This document shows positions 34,829 through 43,847 of a stretch of DNA of 54,078 nucleotides, one piece after another (position 1 is the first letter of the stretch; each line of letters opens with the position of its first letter). The DNA is taken from contig JAGCNO010000112.1 of the NCBI GenBank assembly GCA_017645905.1, positions 1 to 54,078 of the forward strand. Reading direction: 5' to 3'. The notes beneath the pieces are model-generated. The model saw nothing but the letters and a program-made list of their open reading frames with translations, did not search any database and was not told the DNA's origin. A program made the position numbers and the translations under genes. The stretch is from Prevotella sp. (GTDB lineage Bacteria > Bacteroidota > Bacteroidia > Bacteroidales > Bacteroidaceae).

Positions 34829-37678
34829 TCATGTTTCGGCCATCAGGGATATCACCTTGGCTATGTCGGCCACGTCGACAGCTCCGTCTCCGTTTACGTC
34901 GGCATTGCCCGATGCTGACGCATCGGGAACGGTGGCCATAACGTCGATGATGGCAGCTATGTCGGCCACATCGACGGTGCCGTCGCCATTCACATCGCCG
35001 TCCTTCGTCTTTTGTAAGGGGATGAGCCGAAAGGGAAAAGCGGTAAGCTGGGCGTTTGTGGTGAGTAGGGTTCCGTCGTTATCGACTGTCCAGTATTTGT
35101 TTGTTGCCGATGATGTTCCGGAGTGAATGGCATAGCGGTCGGTACCTACAGCGGAGTCAAGGTAGAAAGAGTAATAGAGGCTGCCGAACAGCCTTGTCGT
35201 AGTGCCCAGGCCCAGGCTGTCGGGCAGGCTGATAAGGGCGCAGCGCGTGCCGTTGGTGTCGATGAACCACGTCTGCCCTTCGCCGGGAACTGGGGACTGC
35301 AAATCCCCTCCAGCCATGAGGCCTTCCTCGAAGGTGACGGGCTGACTCTTCCCGTGACCGGTGAGCAAGCGTCCGTTCTCGGCCTCTTGAATGAGATAAT
35401 CGCCTGGCTGGATGATAGTTGCGGCAGCTTTGACATAGATGTTGAAGGTGAAAGCGTAGTCTGTGCCGCCAAGGTTAAAGGTTGCTGTGTATTGGCCGCT
35501 GGTCTGCAGGTTTTCCAGGGTGAGCGTCTTGCCGTGATAGTCAGCTAAGTCGGCGGAGCCTTTGCCGTCACTCCACGACACCTTCGAGGCGGTGATGATA
35601 GTGGGTGTGGTCAGGCCGAGCGTCACGCTGGCGCCCTGTTCCACTATGATGTCCGTGCCTTCGGTGGTCTTTTCGCCAATGGCGTAATAGGGCGAGGCCA
35701 TGATGACATGGATGTGGAACGACTGGGTGGTGACGGCTCCTCCCTGGTTGGTGAAGGTGACGCTGATGTCTCGGTCTTCCTTGATGTTAGTGATGTTGAT
35801 ATTCTCTGTGGTGGCTCCGGTGGTCCATTTGTAGGTGCCCCATCCCACGGTGGGCTTTACGCTGAGGGTGGCCGTCTTGCCATAGAGTACCGAAATCTCA
35901 GAGGTGGCTTCATATACCGTACCGTCGTAGGTGATGCTTGGCGTGAGTCCGTCGGGTGTGCAGTCGCCTTTCGCGGCGATGGGGAAGCATAACTGACTCT
36001 GGATGCCGTTCCGGTTGGTGTAGGTGACGCGGTAGACGAAGCTCTTGTCGGTGGTGACGGTGATGTCGCGCGTCGTCTCGCCTGTGTTCCAGAGCCAGTG
36101 GCCCGTGTCCTCTTCGCCGTCGGGCAGCTGCGGCATGAGCTTCAGCGTCTGTCCAGAGGGCGGGCACGTGTTGTTGTTAATGGCGAAGGTGTTGACGAGG
36201 CCTCCCAGTTCGTTGTGCAGGAGGGTCTGGCCGTTGACCATTCCGCGGGCTTTCTCTTTGGCAAGACTGGGGATGAGGCTGGCCGTGAGCGCCTGACTGT
36301 ATTCCATCTTCGGCGACAGTTCTGTGGGAACCTTGTCGGCAGGACAGAGCTGTTCGTCGCGGGTGTTCATCAGCACGCTGTAGCCCATGTGGTCGTAGCT
36401 TCCGCTGGTGCTGCCCAGAGCGCCCTCGTCGATGCCCATCTGGGTATAAGATATTTCGGAGAAAGGCATTCTAACGCCCTTCACCCCCTCGTAGATGCCG
36501 ATGACGGTGCCCCAGTAGGGACGCGTCTGTGCGCCGAGAGCAGGGCCGGTCATCAGCCAGGCACGCCCGTCGCTGTAGAAATAGCCGTTGCTTCCGTACA
36601 TATAGTTAGTCCACGGAAGCCCTTCCAAGCTCTGGGTCTGTGCCGCCACAAACTCGATGCCAGAGGCCAGCCGATGGTCCAGATAGGCGAAGAGGTCGTC
36701 GCCCTGGTTCCAGCCCATCTTTGCCAAATCGATGGCCAGTCCCAGCGCCATAGCTGAATGGCCCGTGTCTCGTCCGCTCTCGTTCATCTGCCCCAGACGT
36801 CCGTAGGCAGCTTTCTCCAGAGGGCTCTCCACGTCGGTCACCACGAGGTTGCCGAGAAACTCCGTCAGTCCGTCGTTGTGGATGCACAGGGTGCCGTCGG
36901 TTTCGCCATGGCCCGTCACCTCGTGCATCGTCGGGGGATTGGTGAAGTTGCCCACTTGGTCATACTTGAAGAACGACAGCCCTTGGTTGTAGATGAACAC
37001 GTCGTCGCAGAGCACACCGATGCTGACGAGGCAGAGCGCGTTGCACAGCCCCCAGTTGCTCCAGTAGTGTCCCGGGGCCTGCCACCACTTGCCGTTGTTC
37101 TCCCACGTACCGTTACGCCCACGCAGAAACCCCAGGCTGGAGGGATACCACACGGTGAGCATCCACTCCTGGAAGGTCTTAAAGTCCTCGCGGCTCCAGC
37201 CCTCGTAGTCGCGCATCAGTTCGGCAGCCTGGGCAAACTGGTAGCCATAGAGTCCTGCGGCCAGGGCGTAGTTAGTGTCGCCGCCAATGGCTTTTGTCGT
37301 CCTGGCCCAGGCCATGAGTATGCGTACGGCGGCCTTGGCACATTGGGCGTTATCCTCAATCTTCCATCGCAAAGCGTTTTGATAGGCCATGGCAGCCCCT
37401 CGGGCGGCGTTCATGTAGTTCTCGCCGCTTCCGCCTCCGCGAACGATGGTCTCCACGGGGTTAGTCTGGACTGATGGCTGGGCGTAGGCTGCGGCCTTCA
37501 GCTTGGCGTAGGCCTGCACAACTTTCTCGTTCCCGTTGGCCAGCTGAGCCTTAACACGCTCGAAGTCGGCCTGGGTATGCAGTCCGCCGGGGTGGATAAA
37601 GCCACGGTCGACAGGCTGTGATGAAAGGGAAAGCGAAATACTCAGGAAGCAGAATGCGATAGTGAGGAAACGTTTCAT
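34829..37678 (-). CDS. Alginate-lyase-superfamily secreted enzyme with dockerin-like module
   Basis: 949 residues. Signal peptide (RFLTIAFCFLSISLSLSSQ), then an alpha-helical toroid of the alginate lyase type (about 25-420; HPGGLHTQADFERVKAQLAN, GHYWSNWGLCNALCLVSIG, MNESGRDTGHSAMALGLAID). The middle (about 430-790) holds Ig-like beta repeats (WLWNTGETTRDITV, YKWTTGATTENINIT). A beta-trefoil-like or ricin-like stretch and two dockerin-like loops (DVNGDGTVDVADIAAIIDVM, DVNGDGAVDVADIAKVISLM) end the protein. The substrate is a uronic polysaccharide by family analogy only. It is a single gene with its own promoter. Confidence 0.8.
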   Translation of the reverse strand: MKRFLTIAFCFLSISLSLSSQPVDRGFIHPGGLHTQADFERVKAQLANGNEKVVQAYAKLKAAAYAQPSVQTNPVETIVRGGGSGENYMNAARGAAMAYQNALRWKIEDNAQCAKAAVRILMAWARTTKAIGGDTNYALAAGLYGYQFAQAAELMRDYEGWSREDFKTFQEWMLTVWYPSSLGFLRGRNGTWENNGKWWQAPGHYWSNWGLCNALCLVSIGVLCDDVFIYNQGLSFFKYDQVGNFTNPPTMHEVTGHGETDGTLCIHNDGLTEFLGNLVVTDVESPLEKAAYGRLGQMNESGRDTGHSAMALGLAIDLAKMGWNQGDDLFAYLDHRLASGIEFVAAQTQSLEGLPWTNYMYGSNGYFYSDGRAWLMTGPALGAQTRPYWGTVIGIYEGVKGVRMPFSEISYTQMGIDEGALGSTSGSYDHMGYSVLMNTRDEQLCPADKVPTELSPKMEYSQALTASLIPSLAKEKARGMVNGQTLLHNELGGLVNTFAINNNTCPPSGQTLKLMPQLPDGEEDTGHWLWNTGETTRDITVTTDKSFVYRVTYTNRNGIQSQLCFPIAAKGDCTPDGLTPSITYDGTVYEATSEISVLYGKTATLSVKPTVGWGTYKWTTGATTENINITNIKEDRDISVTFTNQGGAVTTQSFHIHVIMASPYYAIGEKTTEGTDIIVEQGASVTLGLTTPTIITASKVSWSDGKGSADLADYHGKTLTLENLQTSGQYTATFNLGGTDYAFTFNIYVKAAATIIQPGDYLIQEAENGRLLTGHGKSQPVTFEEGLMAGGDLQSPVPGEGQTWFIDTNGTRCALISLPDSLGLGTTTRLFGSLYYSFYLDSAVGTDRYAIHSGTSSATNKYWTVDNDGTLLTTNAQLTAFPFRLIPLQKTKDGDVNGDGTVDVADIAAIIDVMATVPDASASGNADVNGDGAVDVADIAKVISLMAET
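35292..35308. repeat. REP-like palindrome inside the alginate-lyase-like gene
   Basis: GGGGACT-GCA-AATCCCC, 7-bp arms with one mismatch, in frame; encodes GDLQSP in the sense strand. Confidence 0.6.
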
Positions 37679-37713
37679 AGCCAGTCTTTTCTTGAAATAT
37701 GGTTTTGTCGCTG

Positions 37714-37721
37714 CAAAGTTA
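37714..37721 (-). promoter_or_regulatory. Promoter of the alginate-lyase-like gene, -7 box
   Basis: TAACTTTG on the minus strand, 36 bases before the ATG. Confidence 0.65.
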
Positions 37722-37802
37722 CGAACTTTTTCTCACTTACGTGTAGTTATCGGCAAAAATAAATGCATTTTGAACTGACATTCAACACAAAAACATCCGT
37801 TG

Positions 37803-37829
37803 TGACTGACAAAAGGATACGGTCAGTCA
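37803..37829. other. Inverted repeat TGACTGAC/GTCAGTCA
   Basis: 8-bp arms around an 11-base loop in the 345-bp gap 37679-38023. No T run follows on the minus strand within a few bases, so terminator function is uncertain. Confidence 0.45.
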
Positions 37830-37850
37830 TAGAGAATAACCGGACTATAA

Positions 37851-37943
37851 AAAAGTAAAACAAGTTGTTTTACCTGAGAAAAGTCCGTCCAAACCCATAG
37901 AAAGAACGGCTTTTTCTCGACCAAAACAACTTGTTTTACTTTT
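37851..37943. repeat. Perfect 21-bp inverted repeat enclosing one unit of the 22-bp family
   Basis: 37851-37871 (AAAAGTAAAACAAGTTGTTT + T) and 37923-37943 are exact reverse complements. Each arm also contains a self-complementary core (GTAAAACAA-G-TTGTTTTAC in the left arm). The 51-base loop carries AAAGAACGGCTTTTTCTC, the inverted form of the 22-bp array unit. This is the main content of the gap between the lyase gene and DUF3108. Confidence 0.85.
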
Positions 37944-38023
37944 GCAATGCCGGATGTTGCTGAAAGAGAATACGTTAGTCCCGCTGACTTAGGATAGTTC
38001 AAACCGGCCGGAACAGTGACGTG

Positions 38024-38840
38024 TTAGTTTATCTTCGACGTCAACTCTGAGCGTACACCCTCGTAGCTTTTCAGGAAAGCCTTGGCTGAGCCGAAAGAGA
38101 GGAACATGTCGAGGCGAACGGGGATGTGGTTCTGGTCGTCGGTGACGAAGAATCGGATAAGCTCGTGTGTCTTGCCGTTCTCATGCTCATAGAAAGAGAA
38201 TACGAGGCAGCGGAACTTCTCCTTTGTGCTGCTGACCTTGAAGGTGTCGCGGCCGCGAAACTCCATCCACGAGTTGGATAGGCGCTTGGCATCGCTGATA
38301 GGCAGGGCCACAATGTCGCCTTTCTTCATCTTCGAGGCATCGAAGTTGCGGGCACGGAGGAAGATGCTCATCATGTCGTAGATACACGAGGCGTATTCCT
38401 TCTCCTGCCACTTGTGCTCACCCTCGTCTGTGATGCGGTGCATCTTCAGGTGGCAGTTGCTGCGCGGGTAAGTGTACCATAGCTCGTCGACGTAATAGCG
38501 CTTGCCTTCGCGGGCACCCTTGCGGAAATAAAGGGGCGCAAGGTCGTCTTTGGAACAAAGCGAGAGCAACGTGTCGCGCATCATGAATACATTGTCGAGC
38601 TTGTTGTTGCCGCGTGTAATGAGGCTGGCCTTATAGACAGGCTTTCCCTCGTAGGTGCTCTGGGTGGTTTGCATGGTGGCACTTCCCACCTTCAGCCAAA
38701 CGAACTTCCAATTGAAGTGGAGGTCGTATTCCAGTTTCTCGCCAGCCTGGAACGCTGTGTTCTCGATGCCGCACTGCGCACTTGCGCTGGCGCTAAATAA
38801 AAATGAGAAAATGAAAAAATGAAATAGCTATCAGTCTCAT
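38024..38840 (-). CDS. DUF3108 protein, frameshifted within its signal peptide
   Basis: From residue ATMQTTQSTYEGKPVYKASL onward the protein is an intact DUF3108 domain (DELWYTYPRSNCHLKMHR, ELIRFFVTDDQNHIPVRLDM). The frame stays open upstream to FFIFSFLFSASASAQCGIEN but finds no ATG before a TAG at 38828-38830. An ATG at 38840 (MRLIAISFF), with AGGAATT just before it, is one base out of frame; removing one T from the T6 or T5 run (38814-38819 or 38799-38803) restores a full signal peptide. It could be slippage-controlled, a fresh mutation or a sequencing error. It is the last gene behind topA-aroK-Ig-like. Confidence 0.78.
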
Positions 38841-38909
38841 AATTCCTAATTCTTAATTCCTAACTCTAAACTCTTAACTCCTAACTCTTAACTCCTAACT
38901 CCTAACTCA
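38841..38909 (-). repeat. Ten-unit heptamer repeat filling the Ig-like/DUF3108 junction
   Basis: On the plus strand ATTCCTA, ATTCTTA, ATTCCTA, ACTCTAA, ACTCTTA, ACTCCTA, ACTCTTA, ACTCCTA, ACTCCTA, exactly 7-bp period. In the sense of the genes it reads GGAGTTA-like, so each unit resembles a ribosome binding site. It fills the entire gap between the stop of one gene and the ATG of the next. Confidence 0.93.
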
Positions 38910-40868
38910 TCAAAGGTTCACTCCTTTTTCCTTCATGTATTCTTTTCCCAGCTTCTTTGCCCTTTCCAGGTTGAGGCTTTTCTGTTTCTTGGCAACTTCG
39001 GGCTTCTGCTTGATAATCGCTTCGGGCTTCTGCTTGTAGCGGGGCTTGGCGGTGAGGTTCCATTGCCGCTTAACGTCCCATTTCTGCTTGCACTCAACTT
39101 CCTCGTTGAAGTAGAACACCTCCTCTGGCTGGCGGTCTTCGTCATAGCATCCTGTGTCCCAGATGTCGTTGTCGTTCATGTCGATGAAGGCCCGCAGATA
39201 GTATTTCCCTGGCTTTACGTAGTTGAATTTCACCTTTCCTGCGGCATCGGCTTTCATTTGCTTAGCTATCTTGTCAGACCCGTCGATAAGCATCACGCAG
39301 ACCTTGGTGGGGTCGGCGTTCTTGGGTATGCCGCTGAGCTCCACGTCCAGGGTGCTGAAATCTTCCTCGCCCTTTACCTTGATGCCCACCTTCTTCTTGT
39401 CGGAGCAGAGGCCGTAGATGCTTTCAAAGGCTGCCGAGTCTATTTCTAAGCTGAGCGTCATCTTCGGCTGCGTGTCGACCTTTATCTCATACTTTCGTGT
39501 GGAGATTTGTTGCAGTTCGTGCGGACAGTTGTACCATGCGGAGTCTATTTCCTGATAAAGATGTATGCCATCTTCGTTTAGTCTGGCCAACGGTTCAGGC
39601 ACCTCGATGAAGATACGTTGCTTAGGTTCTATGTTGCCGTTGGCGCTGATGTCCACTTGGAGCATCTTCGGCGGAATGATGCTGTCGTAGGCTTCGCCAG
39701 ATTTCTTTTTCTTCTCCTGCTCTTTCTGCCATTGTTCCAGTTCCTTCTGCTTCTCCTTCATTCGCTTCTCGTAGCTCACTTTGGCATAGCCGGCGATAGT
39801 GTCTACCTTCTCCACCAACTGTCCGAGGGTGTCGGTGGCGAGGTAGGTCATTTCTATATCCAGCGTGTCTAGGTTGATGAGCGTGGTGTCGGCAATCCAG
39901 TAGAGAAGCGTGTCTTTCTTTTCTGAGGCTTCGAGCACGAAGGAGTCGGTACTGTCGAAGTTCAGACCGCGCAGCTTAGGCAGCGAGTCGCAGCCGTAAG
40001 TGAAGAAGATCCCCAGTTTGTTGGGCTCGTTGCGCTCAATCTTCAGGAACGAACGGTCGGTGTTGGGCTCCTGGAAACAGAGCAGGGTAACGTCGTCAGG
40101 CAGGAAGTGGGTGTAGCCTATCCGCTTGATGTCGAGGATGTGGAGCGAGTCGCGCCAGATGGTGTCGGGTCGTGTGTCGGGCTTGCACGAAGGCTCAATC
40201 TTGTCGCGTGAGAAGCCCAACTGCTCGCTCTTCTGGCTGAGCACGAAGTCGCCGTCGGCATCTTGCAGGGCAAAGGCGCGGTAGGCTCCAGGGGCTACGC
40301 CCTTGATGGTGAACTTTCCGCTACTGTTCGTTCGCGAGATACGAATCATAGGCTCCTTGCGGAAGATGCTGTCGGGCGCATCGTAAGGATAGAGTCCCAC
40401 GCTGATGCCTTTGATGGGCTCCAGGTTTTCGGCGTTCAGACAGTAGCCCGAGACCTCGAGGGTGTCTATCTGGTCGCCTGTGGAGAACGAGAAGGTGTAG
40501 TTACCCATAGGGTTACTCTCGTTGTTGTCGACGATGGCATCGCTGAAGTCAACGGTATAGGTGGTATTGTCTTTCAGCGAGTCCTTCAGTTCTACAATGA
40601 TGCGCTTGCCTGCAGCCTTTATCTCGGCCTGCTCTATCTGTGGCGGCGATACGATGACCTTTTCCTGAGCGTTCTCAATCTTGATGAATTCGTCGAAGTT
40701 GATGGTGATCTTCTTCGCCCTCACATTAGTTCCTTTGTCCTCGGGGGTGGAGCTGACAACCTTCGGCGGATTCTCGTCGTACCATCCGCCGTCGGGGCTG
40801 CCCATACGGGCACAGGCCGAAAGAAATAAGAGCAATATCAATGAAAAGTATTTAGCCATTTCTTTCAT
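38910..40868 (-). CDS. Ig-like domain lipoprotein
   Basis: 652 residues; start MKEMAKYFS or the ATG 9 bases later. A lipobox LFLSAC gives lipid anchoring. The first domain is Ig-like (SbsA/Ig_5 type; PPKVVSSTPEDKGTNVRAKK, YTVDFSDAIVDNNESNPMGN), followed by a carboxypeptidase-regulatory-like beta domain (GYCLNAENLEPIKGISVGLY), a lysine/glutamate coiled segment (MKEKQKELEQWQKEQEKKKK) and a basic C-terminus. It sits between aroK and DUF3108, an arrangement that recurs in Bacteroidetes. Role unknown, presumably envelope-related. Confidence 0.82.
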   Translation of the reverse strand: MKEMAKYFSLILLLFLSACARMGSPDGGWYDENPPKVVSSTPEDKGTNVRAKKITINFDEFIKIENAQEKVIVSPPQIEQAEIKAAGKRIIVELKDSLKDNTTYTVDFSDAIVDNNESNPMGNYTFSFSTGDQIDTLEVSGYCLNAENLEPIKGISVGLYPYDAPDSIFRKEPMIRISRTNSSGKFTIKGVAPGAYRAFALQDADGDFVLSQKSEQLGFSRDKIEPSCKPDTRPDTIWRDSLHILDIKRIGYTHFLPDDVTLLCFQEPNTDRSFLKIERNEPNKLGIFFTYGCDSLPKLRGLNFDSTDSFVLEASEKKDTLLYWIADTTLINLDTLDIEMTYLATDTLGQLVEKVDTIAGYAKVSYEKRMKEKQKELEQWQKEQEKKKKSGEAYDSIIPPKMLQVDISANGNIEPKQRIFIEVPEPLARLNEDGIHLYQEIDSAWYNCPHELQQISTRKYEIKVDTQPKMTLSLEIDSAAFESIYGLCSDKKKVGIKVKGEEDFSTLDVELSGIPKNADPTKVCVMLIDGSDKIAKQMKADAAGKVKFNYVKPGKYYLRAFIDMNDNDIWDTGCYDEDRQPEEVFYFNEEVECKQKWDVKRQWNLTAKPRYKQKPEAIIKQKPEVAKKQKSLNLERAKKLGKEYMKEKGVNL

Positions 40869-40883
40869 CCTCCAACTCCAAAT

Positions 40884-41411
40884 CTACACTCCCAGTAGCT
40901 GACGCAACTGTTCGATGGTGGTCTTTATCTTCTCGTAGTTGTCCATGAGCGACACGTCGAAGATGTATCGTGCCTTATTATAATATGTTTCGCGTGCGTG
41001 AACCTGCTCCTTGATGAAAGCCTCCAGTTCCTCCGGACTCTTACCCTTGAGTAGCGGTCGCTCTGTTCGGGCCATTCGAAGATGGTCAATGAGCACATGT
41101 GGCTCGGCCTTGAGGTAGACCACCTGTCCCTGCTCGTTCATGTAGTCCATGTTGTCGAAGAAACAAGGCGTTCCTCCGCCGCAGCTGATGACCACATCCT
41201 CAAACTCGGCCACTTCGTGGAGCATGTTGTGCTCTATGCGGCGGAAAGCCTCCTCGCCCTCTTCTGCAAAGAGCTGTGCGACGGTCTTGTGGCGGCGGCT
41301 CTCTATGTACCAGTCGAGGTCGTAAAAGGTTACGCCCAGCTCCTTTGCCAGTGCCCGACCGATAGTGGTCTTGCCGGCGCCCATGTAGCCTATGAGTAAG
41401 ATTCTAATCAC
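40884..41411 (-). CDS. aroK: Shikimate kinase
   Basis: 175 residues from GTG (VIRILLIGYMGAGKTTIG); the GTG overlaps the topA stop as GTGA, so translation is coupled. Walker A GYMGAGKTT (8-16), shikimate-binding D in DLDWYIESR and the GGG motif (ISCGGGTPCF), the lid R (RTERPLL) and adenine-binding region are present. It phosphorylates shikimate on the way to aromatic amino acids. The longer frame from 41447 is excluded because it lies wholly inside topA. Confidence 0.94.
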   Translation of the reverse strand: MIRILLIGYMGAGKTTIGRALAKELGVTFYDLDWYIESRRHKTVAQLFAEEGEEAFRRIEHNMLHEVAEFEDVVISCGGGTPCFFDNMDYMNEQGQVVYLKAEPHVLIDHLRMARTERPLLKGKSPEELEAFIKEQVHARETYYNKARYIFDVSLMDNYEKIKTTIEQLRQLLGV

Positions 41412-43717
41412 TCTGCTTTCACTCCCTTTTTCACGAGGTTCATGCACTCTTCGTAAGTCATGTCCTTGGCCCGTTCGTGCATGGATTTCGGTATGCGGAA
41501 ATTCTTGCCGTCGTAGTTCAGGTAGGGTCCGAAACGGCCGTTGAGTATCTCCAGCTTCGGGTCTTCCTCAAACACCTTCAGATGCTTCTGTGCGTCGGTC
41601 TTGCGCTTCTCCTCGATGAGCTTAGCGGCCTCCACGATACTGATTTCCAGCGGGTCCATGTCCTTGGGAATCGGGGTGTAGATTTTCTTGTGGAGCACAT
41701 AAGGACCGAAGCGTCCTGAGCCCACGGTAACGGGTTCGCCCTCATACTCTCCCAGCATACGTGGCAGCTTGAACAGCTCAAGGGCCTGCTCCAGCGTGAC
41801 GCTATCCATGCCAATCTCTTTCGGCAGATGGGCAAAGAGCGGCTTGTTCTTCTCGTCGGCGGTACCAATCTGTATGACAGGGCCGTAGCGGCCAATCTTC
41901 ACGAACACCGGGCGTCCGCTCTTCGGGTCGTTGCCCAGCTGACGCTCGCCGGCCTTGTGCTCTGAACGGGCATTGATGGTCTTCTCTACCGTAGGCTCGA
42001 AGGTCTTGTAAAAGCTTTGCATCATCTTCTCCCAATGCGTCTTGCCCTCGGCTATCTGGTCAAAGTCCTGCTCCACCTTGGCGGTGAAGTTGTAGTCCAT
42101 GATAGTAGGGAAATTCTCCATGAGGAAGTCATTGACCACAGTTCCTATGTCTGTAGGAAGTAGCTTGCCTTTCTCGTTGCCCACGGTCTCCACACGCTGT
42201 TTGCTGGTGATGACCTTTCCCTTCAGGCTGATGACCTCATACTGGTGTTCTTCGCCCTTCTTGTCACCCTTGATGACATAATCGCGCTGCTGAATGGTGG
42301 AGATGGTCGGAGCGTAGGTTGAAGGACGGCCAATGCCCAGCTCCTCGAGCTTGTGCACCAGCGATGCCTCAGTATACCGCTGTGGTCCCTGGGTGTTGCG
42401 CTCGGTGGCAAGAATCTCACGTCGGATGAGTTCCTGACCTTCGCTGAGCGGCGGAAGCACGTGGCTCTGCTCCTCGTGGTTTTCATCTTCGTCATCAACG
42501 CTCTCACGATAGACCTTCAGGAAACCGTCAAAGCGGATAACCTCGCCTTGGGCGATGAAGCTGGAAGTCTGGGGTGAGGTGATTTCTACCGTTGTCTTCT
42601 CAATCTCTGCGTCGGCCATCTGGCTGGCGGCCGTGCGCTTCCAGATGAGGTCGTAAAGTCGCTTCTCCTGCATGGTGCCGTCGATGCTCGTCTGATCCAT
42701 GTACGTCGGGCGGATAGCCTCATGGGCTTCCTGGGCACCCTTAGAGCTTGTCTGGTACTGACGCACTTTAGAGTAGTCGGTTCCGTAGAGTTCAATGACC
42801 TTAGCCTTCGAGGCATTGATGCACAATGAGCTCAGGTTCACCGAGTCGGTACGCATGTAGGTGATGCGTCCATTCTCGTAAAGGTGCTGGGCCACCATCA
42901 TTGTCTGGCTGACAGTAAATCCCAGTTTGCGGGCGGCCTCCTGCTGAAGTGTCGAAGTGGTAAAGGGAGGTGCCGGTGTACGCTTCATGGGTTTCTTCTG
43001 TATGCTACTGATAGTGAACGTAGCATCCTTGCATTCCTCCAAAAATGCATTTACCTCTTCCTTGGTCTTCAGACGCTGTGCCAGCATGGCTTTCACCTCA
43101 CTCTGCGATCCGTCGGCATTCTGCACACCGAAGATGCCCTGCACGCTGTAATAGGTTTCGCTCTGGAAAGCCTGAATCTCGCGTTCGCGCTCCACGATAA
43201 GACGTACTGCCACGCTCTGCACACGACCGGCAGAGAGGGCTGGCTTCACCTTGCGCCACAATACCGGCGACAGCTTGAAACCCACCAGACGGTCGAGAAC
43301 ACGACGGGCCTGCTGGGCGTTCACCAGGTCCATGTTCAGCGTACGAGGATGCTCTATGGCCTCCATAATGGCCGGCTTCGTAATCTCATGGAACACGATG
43401 CGCTTGGTGTGCTGCTCGTCAAGACCCAGCACCTCGCACAGGTGCCAGGAGATAGCTTCTCCCTCGCGGTCTTCATCGCTCGCAAGCCATACCTGCGAGG
43501 CTTTGTTCGCATTTGAGCGAAGTTCGCCCACCAGCTTTTTCTTCTCATCGGGAATTTCGTATTCAGGCTCCAGCGTATGTTCGTTGATGCTCAGCTCCTT
43601 CTTCTTCAGGTCGCGAATGTGACCGTAGCTCGACATCACCTTGTAGTCTGAGCCAAGGAATTTCTCAATGGTTTTCGCCTTTGCCGGCGACTCCACTATA
43701 ACCAGGTTTTTCTGCAT
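41408..43717 (-). CDS. topA: DNA topoisomerase I
   Basis: 769 residues from MQKNLVIVESPAKAKTIEKF. TOPRIM domain with E8 and DEDREGE (about 80-86), the active-site tyrosine Y287 in GRITYMRTDSVNL, and C-terminal repeats GRFGPYV/GRFGPYLNYDGKNFRIP in place of zinc ribbons, as in Bacteroidetes. It relaxes negative supercoils. The start at 43717 is the conserved one; upstream in-frame codons lie in the leader. First gene of topA-aroK-Ig-like-DUF3108. Confidence 0.96.
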   Translation of the reverse strand: MQKNLVIVESPAKAKTIEKFLGSDYKVMSSYGHIRDLKKKELSINEHTLEPEYEIPDEKKKLVGELRSNANKASQVWLASDEDREGEAISWHLCEVLGLDEQHTKRIVFHEITKPAIMEAIEHPRTLNMDLVNAQQARRVLDRLVGFKLSPVLWRKVKPALSAGRVQSVAVRLIVEREREIQAFQSETYYSVQGIFGVQNADGSQSEVKAMLAQRLKTKEEVNAFLEECKDATFTISSIQKKPMKRTPAPPFTTSTLQQEAARKLGFTVSQTMMVAQHLYENGRITYMRTDSVNLSSLCINASKAKVIELYGTDYSKVRQYQTSSKGAQEAHEAIRPTYMDQTSIDGTMQEKRLYDLIWKRTAASQMADAEIEKTTVEITSPQTSSFIAQGEVIRFDGFLKVYRESVDDEDENHEEQSHVLPPLSEGQELIRREILATERNTQGPQRYTEASLVHKLEELGIGRPSTYAPTISTIQQRDYVIKGDKKGEEHQYEVISLKGKVITSKQRVETVGNEKGKLLPTDIGTVVNDFLMENFPTIMDYNFTAKVEQDFDQIAEGKTHWEKMMQSFYKTFEPTVEKTINARSEHKAGERQLGNDPKSGRPVFVKIGRYGPVIQIGTADEKNKPLFAHLPKEIGMDSVTLEQALELFKLPRMLGEYEGEPVTVGSGRFGPYVLHKKIYTPIPKDMDPLEISIVEAAKLIEEKRKTDAQKHLKVFEEDPKLEILNGRFGPYLNYDGKNFRIPKSMHERAKDMTYEECMNLVKKGVKAE

Positions 43718-43747
43718 AATTCTCCTTATGTTATTACTTTTGGGGTG

Positions 43748-43755
43748 CAAAAGTA
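43748..43755 (-). promoter_or_regulatory. topA promoter, -7 box
   Basis: TACTTTTG on the minus strand, 31 bases before the topA ATG. No TTTG at -33. Confidence 0.65.
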
Positions 43756-43847
43756 CATAAAAAGAATATTACCACATTATTTATATATACCTTTTTGTGT
43801 TTTCTTAACGATTCTAAAATAATGTGGCCTCTGAATTTCTGCAGTCT

